From: an uncultured Eubacterium sp.
GTDB taxonomy: Bacteria > Bacillota > Clostridia > Lachnospirales > Lachnospiraceae
Assembly (NCBI GenBank): GCA_905236295.1
Contig: CAJOQF010000173.1
Coordinates: 1-11,928 of the forward strand
Reading direction: 5' to 3'
DNA length: 11,928 nt
Every line of letters begins with the position of its first letter. Within the stretch, counting starts at the first letter, position 1. The position numbers and the translations under genes were made by a program. Positions 6,806 to 11,928 of this stretch are shown here, in pieces. Below the pieces are notes generated by a model. It was not told where the DNA came from and did not search any database. It saw only the letters and a program-made list of their open reading frames with translations.

Positions 6806-9025
6806 CTACTGCGCTATAAGGCTTGCTTTAAGATGTTTTTTTAGCACTTCCTCGAGATCCTTGTAAATAATAGGTTTTGACAGATAGTCTGAGAAACCTT
6901 CCTTTAAGTAGTTCTCTTTTGCATTGTCTACAGCATCTGCCGTGAGAGCTATAATCGGAGTATCATCTGCAATATGATTATCTCTGATTATGTGGAGCGC
7001 CTCAACTCCGGTCATCTCAGGCATCATTATATCCAGCAAAACAACATCAAACGAATCTGCTATAAGGCTGTCTATACATTGCCTTCCGGATTCGACCAGT
7101 GTGACCTGCATCTTTGTTTTTTTCAGAAGAGCCCTTAATACTTTGAGATTCATCTTGTTGTCATCCACCGCCAGAACCTTTGCATTCGGGGCTTCAAGCA
7201 TTGGCTGTGACTCTTCTTTTTTCTCTGTCTTAGGTTTTTTATCAATCTTCACATCACCTATAGACGTGTGGTCAATTATTTCCTGATCAATCTCAACCGA
7301 AAACTTGGAGCCTACTCCGTATTCGCTTTCAACGCTTATATTTCCGCCCATCATCTCCACGAGCTGCTGGGTAATCCTAAGACCAAGTCCGGTTCCTTCA
7401 ATCGTCTTATTTTTATTCTCATCGAGGCGCTGAAATGCCTCGAAAAGCTTTCCTATATCCTCTTTTCGTATACCAACTCCCGTATCCTCCACAGTTATCT
7501 TTAATCTATTGGATTTGAAGTCATACATTACATCCGTGGTAACGCTTCCCTTATGAGTATATTTGATCGCATTGTTGATAAGGTTTAACATTATCTGTCG
7601 CACGCGCATCTCATCACCCTTTAAAACAGATGGGATATATGGTGAAATGTTCATGCTGTATTTCAGTCCTTTTTCTTCAGCTCTTTTTTCTGTCATACTG
7701 ATCACATCGTTGATCACCGAGGAAATCTCGTAATCAGCATAGTTCATCTCCATTTTGCCCGATTCTATCTTGCTGAGATCCAATATATTGTTAATTATGG
7801 ATAACAATGTCTTGCCTGCACTTTTTATATCCAGCGCATACTTTATTATCTCCTCATCCTCACACTCTCTAAGTATCATCTCATCCATTCCTATTATGGA
7901 ATTCATCGGAGTGCGGATCTCATGCGACATATTTGCCAGGAAGACACTCTTTGCCTTATTTGCATCATTGGCGGCCTCTTTTTCCACCTCTAGAAGTTTT
8001 TTCTCATAGTCTTTCGTCTGCTCTGCAAGTTTCATCTGCTGCATCTTCTTAGCATATTTCTTCTCATTAAGATACGCATAATAATACGACGCTGCTATCA
8101 TCACAAAGATAAAACTGCAGATAAGGACTGTCACTGCCATCTTTCTCCATATATCCCTATAGAGCTCTGTGTCACTTATCGCTATGACGGAATGCCAGTT
8201 ACCCAATATTTTGGCGACAAAGACCGTATTATCCTCCCCATCCAGGGTAAATTTAAAACTGCCTGAATCTACCTCTTTTATTTTATCGAAGAATGCTCTG
8301 TCCTCTTCACTGTCGTTTAAACTGGTCCCCGAAAGCGAATTATCTGTATGTGCAACAATACACCCGTTATCATCTATTATACATCCATAGCCCCGTCCCT
8401 TGATGTGCAGATTGTCTACCATATCCTGAATCCCGTTTACTTTCAGATCCAGGCAGACTACATCTTTACTGTCCGGCAGCATCCGACAGATGGTCACGAC
8501 CATATTTCCTGTCTGCGCATCTGTGTACGGCGAAATAACCACTACATCACCATCTGCTTCTATGGCCTTCGTGTACCACACACGGTTCGTCGGGTCATAT
8601 CCCTCCGGAGGAGCCCATGCAATTCCATCATAGTAGATACCTCCTATATATCCGTATAACCCGATATAGTTTTCATCGAAATTTTCAATCTCATTTTCTG
8701 TTTCCTGCCGTATATAATCCAGGAGAACATCCGAATTCTCGGAGTGAAGTACCATCTGATAAATACTATTTGAACTTACCCAGAGCACACTCTTTGCCGA
8801 ATCAATGTACCTTTCCAGCTGCGAACCGATATTGCTAACCCTGTAATTTCCTATCTCGCTTGTATTTGAGACAGCTACTTTTTCTAACAGGTTTGCAGTA
8901 TAAAAAAGCATTATTACCATAAAGGCCATGATCAGAGCAAGCGGGATTATAAGCCTAAATCTGTTTTTAGCCTTCTTTGTTGTCCTCTCAAAATTATCAT
9001 TTTGTTCAAGAATCATATGTTTCAA
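6806..9025 (-). CDS. Hybrid sensor histidine kinase with dCache extracellular sensor and receiver domain
   Basis: Membrane kinase of 739 residues. Helix 1 (about 24-44) and helix 2 (about 296-315) flank an extracellular double-Cache domain (about 45-290). A charged coiled-coil linker (320-355) replaces a HAMP domain. The dimerisation domain has [12 protein letters not shown] with H368 as phosphoacceptor. The ATPase domain shows the N box near N481-N485, DTGVGI (514-519) and GTGLGL (544-549). The C-terminal receiver (about 615-735) has D621/D622, phosphoacceptor D665, T695 and K717. The Cache domain carries Y143, R148, W150, Y151, Y167, D169 and D193, the full pattern of the dCache_1AA amino-acid-binding motif. 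The start is uncertain: TTG at 9025 has AGGA six bases upstream, while ATG at 9016 is also usable. No response regulator or HPt gene is nearby, so the phosphorelay partner lies elsewhere. Confidence 0.92.
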   Translation of the reverse strand: MKHMILEQNDNFERTTKKAKNRFRLIIPLALIMAFMVIMLFYTANLLEKVAVSNTSEIGNYRVSNIGSQLERYIDSAKSVLWVSSNSIYQMVLHSENSDVLLDYIRQETENEIENFDENYIGLYGYIGGIYYDGIAWAPPEGYDPTNRVWYTKAIEADGDVVVISPYTDAQTGNMVVTICRMLPDSKDVVCLDLKVNGIQDMVDNLHIKGRGYGCIIDDNGCIVAHTDNSLSGTSLNDSEEDRAFFDKIKEVDSGSFKFTLDGEDNTVFVAKILGNWHSVIAISDTELYRDIWRKMAVTVLICSFIFVMIAASYYYAYLNEKKYAKKMQQMKLAEQTKDYEKKLLEVEKEAANDANKAKSVFLANMSHEIRTPMNSIIGMDEMILRECEDEEIIKYALDIKSAGKTLLSIINNILDLSKIESGKMEMNYADYEISSVINDVISMTEKRAEEKGLKYSMNISPYIPSVLKGDEMRVRQIMLNLINNAIKYTHKGSVTTDVMYDFKSNRLKITVEDTGVGIRKEDIGKLFEAFQRLDENKNKTIEGTGLGLRITQQLVEMMGGNISVESEYGVGSKFSVEIDQEIIDHTSIGDVKIDKKPKTEKKEESQPMLEAPNAKVLAVDDNKMNLKVLRALLKKTKMQVTLVESGRQCIDSLIADSFDVVLLDIMMPEMTGVEALHIIRDNHIADDTPIIALTADAVDNAKENYLKEGFSDYLSKPIIYKDLEEVLKKHLKASLIAQ

Positions 9026-9123
9026 TCCCCTTCCTGTTTATCCTTAGGGATATACTCCTTTAGCATTGAATGCATCTGATCTTTTTCAATCTGTTAGTCT
9101 TCCAATAGTGGCTACACGTACTT
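9022..9123 (-). pseudogene. Possible remnant of a receiver-domain gene, or a 17-codon upstream ORF
   Basis: An ATG at 9075 opens a short frame encoding [17 protein letters not shown], whose TGA (9024-9022) overlaps the TTG start of the kinase. Reading further upstream in the same frame gives two stop codons (9096-9094 and 9114-9112) separating KYV, PLLED and QIEKDQ. The whole series resembles the C-terminal end of a receiver domain (a KP...L..ML.KYIPKDK pattern common in hybrid kinases). It may be the decayed tail of a lost upstream signalling gene. If translated, the 17-codon frame would couple to the kinase through the overlapping stop and start. No convincing ribosome binding site precedes its ATG. 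Confidence 0.3.
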
Positions 9124-9161
9124 AGTTATTTTTATTTTAACATCTTTTTTTCAGCCATCAA

Positions 9162-9190
9162 GTGCTATTTAGCAACGAAAACTGTATAAT
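9162..9190 (+). promoter_or_regulatory. Promoter of the RNase H-family gene
   Basis: A consensus -10 TATAAT (9185-9190) has only a weak -35 (GTGCTA, 9162-9167) 17 bp upstream. Transcription would start near 9197, about 30 bases before the ATG, with AAGGAG (9211-9216) in between. The rest of the 9026-9227 gap holds the possible gene remnant and an AT-rich stretch that probably contains the kinase promoter, which I could not place. Confidence 0.6.
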
Positions 9191-9227
9191 ATAAGCATTC
9201 TAAATATCACAAGGAGTAATTATCACT

Positions 9228-10196
9228 ATGGCTTTAAAATTCTATGCAATAAAAAACGGAAGAAAACCCGGAATATATACAAACTGGCCGCAGGCACAGG
9301 CGCAGGTAAAAGGTTTTTCCGGCGCCAAATATAAAAGCTTCCCTACAAAGGAGGAAGCCTTAGCCTATTTAAATGATGTAACTTCGTCCGACTCAAACTC
9401 AATCGTTGAAAATGTATCATCCACAAACGCAGATTTGGTTAACAAGTGCAATTCTATAGGCAGCGATGAGACCGGAAAGGGCGAAATTTTCAGAAGTCTC
9501 ATAGTGACCGCTTCCTTTGTAAGCTCAGATAATGTCGAAACACTGGAAAAAATGGGCGTCAAGGATTCAAAAGCATACGGAAAAAATCCCGAAAAGCTTG
9601 CCGAGATCGGGCGCGCCCTTTGCGGGATCGATTCAGAGTATGACATAGACTGGAACGAATTAAAAAAAGGCATCTTTACCCGGACCGACTACGCATCCAC
9701 ACTTACCATAATGCTTCCAAACAAAGAATACGAATCGATTCACACAGAAGCCTATAATCAGGACAGCATTCTTGTGGATTATCATTTAAAAGCCATCGAA
9801 ATGCTCTCTGATGCCATAAAAAACGGTTCGGTAGAATATATTGTTATAGACGATTTTATGAACAATAACAGAACCTCAAAAAAACGTGCCCCCAAGTATC
9901 AAAAACTCCAGGATACCATTGCAGATGTTGCTGCGGATGCGAAGCTTTTAATTGAAACCAAAGCAGATGCAAGATTTATGTCCGTCTCTGCCGCATCCAT
10001 TATCAGCACCTATTTTGAGCAGCTCTATTTAAGACATCTGTCCGAAATTCTGCTTACAGTCCACGGAGTAGATATTAAAGTGCCGGACGGGCCGATAAAT
10101 GAAAAAGTCCGCAGCTTTATAAAATATTTAAAAGCTAACGGACATGATGAATTCTTTTACGAATACGCAAAAGTTTCTTATGTTAAAAATCTTTGA
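9228..10196 (+). CDS. RNase HII/HIII-type nuclease with an N-terminal RNase H1-style hybrid-binding domain
   Basis: Predicted cytoplasmic nuclease of 322 residues that should cut the RNA strand of RNA/DNA hybrids. Residues 4-48 form the small hybrid-binding domain of RNase H1 and caulimovirus viroplasmin: KFYAIKNGRKPGIYTNW, then GFSGAKYKSFPTKEEALAYL. A Ser/Asn-rich linker (51-72) follows. The catalytic domain begins at IGSDETGKGE, with D80 and E81; further expected metal ligands are D208 (VIDDF) and D247 (KADARF), followed by SVSAASIIS (252-260). DSK (113-115) is also typical. The DETGKG form and the length suggest the HIII branch, but HIII normally has a TBP-like N-terminal domain instead, and the KAD motif is more like HII. 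The start is set by the hybrid-binding domain and the AAGGAG site. It has its own promoter and abuts uraA tail to tail. Symbol withheld because the branch (rnhB or rnhC) is uncertain. Confidence 0.8.
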   Translation: MALKFYAIKNGRKPGIYTNWPQAQAQVKGFSGAKYKSFPTKEEALAYLNDVTSSDSNSIVENVSSTNADLVNKCNSIGSDETGKGEIFRSLIVTASFVSSDNVETLEKMGVKDSKAYGKNPEKLAEIGRALCGIDSEYDIDWNELKKGIFTRTDYASTLTIMLPNKEYESIHTEAYNQDSILVDYHLKAIEMLSDAIKNGSVEYIVIDDFMNNNRTSKKRAPKYQKLQDTIADVAADAKLLIETKADARFMSVSAASIISTYFEQLYLRHLSEILLTVHGVDIKVPDGPINEKVRSFIKYLKANGHDEFFYEYAKVSYVKNL

Positions 10197-11528
10197 TCAG
10201 TTTTGTTCTGTCTCTTCGGGGCTGTCTTTTCCCGGGAGTATAGCGTTTAATACTATTCCTAATATGGAGGCGATAGCAAGGGATGTCAATGTTATCGAGG
10301 TACTGCCGACAGTAAATGTGATACCGTTTGAGAATCCAAGACCGGATACCAATATAACTGCCGCTATGATCAGATTTCTTGACTTTTTGAAATCAACCTT
10401 GTTTTCCACTATATTTCTGACACCGACTGCCGCTATCATTCCATACAGGATGAAGCTGATGCCGCCCAGGATCGCTACCGGCATCGAGTTTATTACTTCT
10501 GCTATTTTGGGCGAAAAGCTGAGAGCTATCGCATAGACGGCTGCAAGCCTGATAACACGGGGATCGTGCACCTTCGAAAGCTCAAGCACACCTGTATTTT
10601 CTCCATAAGTCGTTGTGGCAGGGCCTCCTATAAAGCCTGATAGGCAACTGGCAATACCGTCTCCGAGAAGAGTCCTGTGAAGTCCCGGCTTTTCGATCAG
10701 ATTTTCATCAACCGTGGCTGAGATCGCTGATATTCCACCTACATGCTCCATCATAGTGGCTATGGATATCGGTGCCATGACAAGTATTGCCGTTATATCA
10801 AATTTACAGAAGAAGAACGGCTGCATCTGAACTGCAGGAGCACTCATTACCCCCGCAAAATCTATAAGAGCAGTACCATCTGCATTCGTCATTCCACATG
10901 CCTGAAAGATAACAGCACAAACATATGCTATCACAACTCCCATGAGAATGGGTATTATCTTGAATATCCCCTTTCCCCAGATATTAAATATCAGGACAAC
11001 TGCAAATGCTATTATCGCAAGAAGCCAATTCGCAGATGCGTTGCCGATGGCACTTGATGCAAGTGAAAGTCCTATACAGATTATGATAGGGCCGGTGACT
11101 ATCGGGGGCAAAAACTTCATAACCCTTTTCGCTCCGACAACCTTTACAATTATCGCCATCACTACATGGAGCAACCCTGCAACGACTATACCTCCACAGG
11201 CATATTGGAGTTTTTCACTCATAGCCATATCAGCATATTTTCCGGCAGTTAATGATGCGACCGTGGCGAACCCACCGAGGAAAGCAAATGAGGATCCCAA
11301 AAATGCAGGCACTTTTCCCTTAGTGACCAGATGAAAGATGAGAGTACCTACTCCAGCGCAAAAAAGTGTCACCTGGATGGACATTCCATGTCCCTCAAAA
11401 TAACCGTCTATAAGTATAGGAACCAATATGGTCGCTCCAAACATTGCAAACATATGCTGGAGTCCAAGTATAAACATTTTAGGCAATCCTAGTTGTCTGG
11501 CGTCTTTTATACCTTTTGACGTATCCAT
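10197..11528 (-). CDS. uraA: Uracil permease, NCS2 (nucleobase:cation symporter) family
   Basis: Inner-membrane carrier of 443 residues that takes up uracil, probably with protons. Family features include LQHMFAMFGATILVP in helix 1 (23-37), the MMEHVGG segment with E261 (equivalent to E. coli UraA E241) and TTTYGENTGV with E310 (equivalent to E290). The position of E. coli H245 is G265 here. About 14 hydrophobic segments are expected. The ATG at 11528 lies 8 bases after the upp stop codon, and its AGGAGG ribosome binding site overlaps that stop, so translation is probably coupled. Xanthine permeases are the main alternative within the family, but linkage to upp favours uracil. The stop codon directly abuts that of the convergent RNase gene, with no terminator visible between them. 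Confidence 0.9.
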   Translation of the reverse strand: MDTSKGIKDARQLGLPKMFILGLQHMFAMFGATILVPILIDGYFEGHGMSIQVTLFCAGVGTLIFHLVTKGKVPAFLGSSFAFLGGFATVASLTAGKYADMAMSEKLQYACGGIVVAGLLHVVMAIIVKVVGAKRVMKFLPPIVTGPIIICIGLSLASSAIGNASANWLLAIIAFAVVLIFNIWGKGIFKIIPILMGVVIAYVCAVIFQACGMTNADGTALIDFAGVMSAPAVQMQPFFFCKFDITAILVMAPISIATMMEHVGGISAISATVDENLIEKPGLHRTLLGDGIASCLSGFIGGPATTTYGENTGVLELSKVHDPRVIRLAAVYAIALSFSPKIAEVINSMPVAILGGISFILYGMIAAVGVRNIVENKVDFKKSRNLIIAAVILVSGLGFSNGITFTVGSTSITLTSLAIASILGIVLNAILPGKDSPEETEQN

Positions 11529-11536
11529 GTGTCCTC

Positions 11537-11928
11537 CTACTTCGTGCCGAATATACGATCGCCGGCATCACCGAGTCCGGGTACTATATATGCATTCTCA
11601 TTTAGACCTCTGTCAAGATTACCGATATAAATCTGTATATCCGGATGATCCTTTTTAAGCCTCTCCAGTCCTTCAGGAGCAGCTATTATGCACATGAATT
11701 TAATCTTTTTGCATCCTCGTTTTTTGATAAAAGTAATTGCCTCGCTCGCAGAACCACCTGTCGCAAGCATCGGATCTACAACAAGTGTTGTTCTTTGCTC
11801 GATAGAGGCCGGAAGTTTACAGTAATATTCCTGCGGCTCATGTGTCTGCGGATCTCTGTAGAGACCAATATGTCCAACCCTTGCTGAAGGAACAAGGCGA
11901 AGTATTCCCTCCACCATTCCGAGACCTG
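11537..11928 (-). CDS. upp: Uracil phosphoribosyltransferase (partial, C-terminal part)
   Basis: Cytoplasmic salvage enzyme: uracil plus PRPP gives UMP and pyrophosphate. About 130 C-terminal residues of a protein usually near 209 are present; the frame stays open to the window edge ([10 protein letters not shown] precedes the clear matches). The PRPP-binding loop [11 protein letters not shown] is intact, as is [11 protein letters not shown] upstream of it. The C-terminal [14 protein letters not shown] contributes to the uracil site. The Met encoded at 11917 is internal, not the start. It is the promoter-proximal gene of upp-uraA: the permease brings uracil in and this enzyme traps it as UMP. 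The promoter and any pyrimidine control element lie outside the window. Confidence 0.96.
   Translation of the reverse strand, partial: GLGMVEGILRLVPSARVGHIGLYRDPQTHEPQEYYCKLPASIEQRTTLVVDPMLATGGSASEAITFIKKRGCKKIKFMCIIAAPEGLERLKKDHPDIQIYIGNLDRGLNENAYIVPGLGDAGDRIFGTK

Noticed and set aside
11645..11887. Plus-strand open frame across upp
   Set aside because: The opposite strand encodes a canonical uracil phosphoribosyltransferase; the plus frame is a shadow.

Overview
The window looks like chromosomal DNA of a Gram-positive anaerobe, most likely a gut Lachnospiraceae or a close relative. The grounds are moderate GC, strong AGGAGG-type ribosome binding sites, AT-rich promoters and the protein families present. 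This placement rests on general resemblance only; no taxonomic search was run. No phage, insertion sequence, CRISPR array, tRNA or rRNA was seen. Coding density is very high.

Layout. (1) 1-1578, minus: the N-terminal 526 residues of a LacZ-type family 2 beta-galactosidase, cut by the window edge. A strong hairpin terminator at 1625-1656 separates it from the next unit. (2) 1683-5111, minus: a two-gene unit of a 668-residue flavin/iron-sulfur oxidoreductase (Old Yellow Enzyme domain plus FAD/NAD(P)H domain) followed by a 12-helix major facilitator transporter. (3) 5112-5315: a compact divergent control region with a good promoter for the regulator and four repeat or palindrome elements. (4) 5316-6794, plus: a PucR/CdaR-type regulator facing away from the reductase. 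(5) 6806-9025, minus: a membrane hybrid histidine kinase with an extracellular double-Cache sensor and a C-terminal receiver. Directly upstream are what look like remains of another receiver-encoding gene. (6) 9228-10196, plus: an RNase HII/HIII-type nuclease with an RNase H1-style hybrid-binding domain at its N-terminus. (7) 10197-11928, minus: uraA (uracil permease) and the 3' part of upp (uracil phosphoribosyltransferase), a pyrimidine salvage operon.

How they work together. The clearest functional module is regulator, reductase and transporter: probably a substrate-inducible system that imports (or exchanges) an unsaturated small molecule and reduces it, possibly as an electron sink. The substrate is unknown. 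In the reductase the usual active-site Tyr is Phe (F178), which argues against assigning it to a characterised dienoyl-CoA or bile-acid reductase. The transporter has the codon pattern of a highly expressed gene, unlike lacZ. The kinase carries every residue of the dCache_1AA amino-acid-binding motif, so it probably senses an amino acid or related amine; no partner response regulator is in view. The upp-uraA pair takes up uracil and converts it to UMP.

The most unusual items are the HBD plus RNase HII/HIII architecture, the F178 reductase with its operator-rich promoter region, and the amino-acid motif in the orphan kinase.
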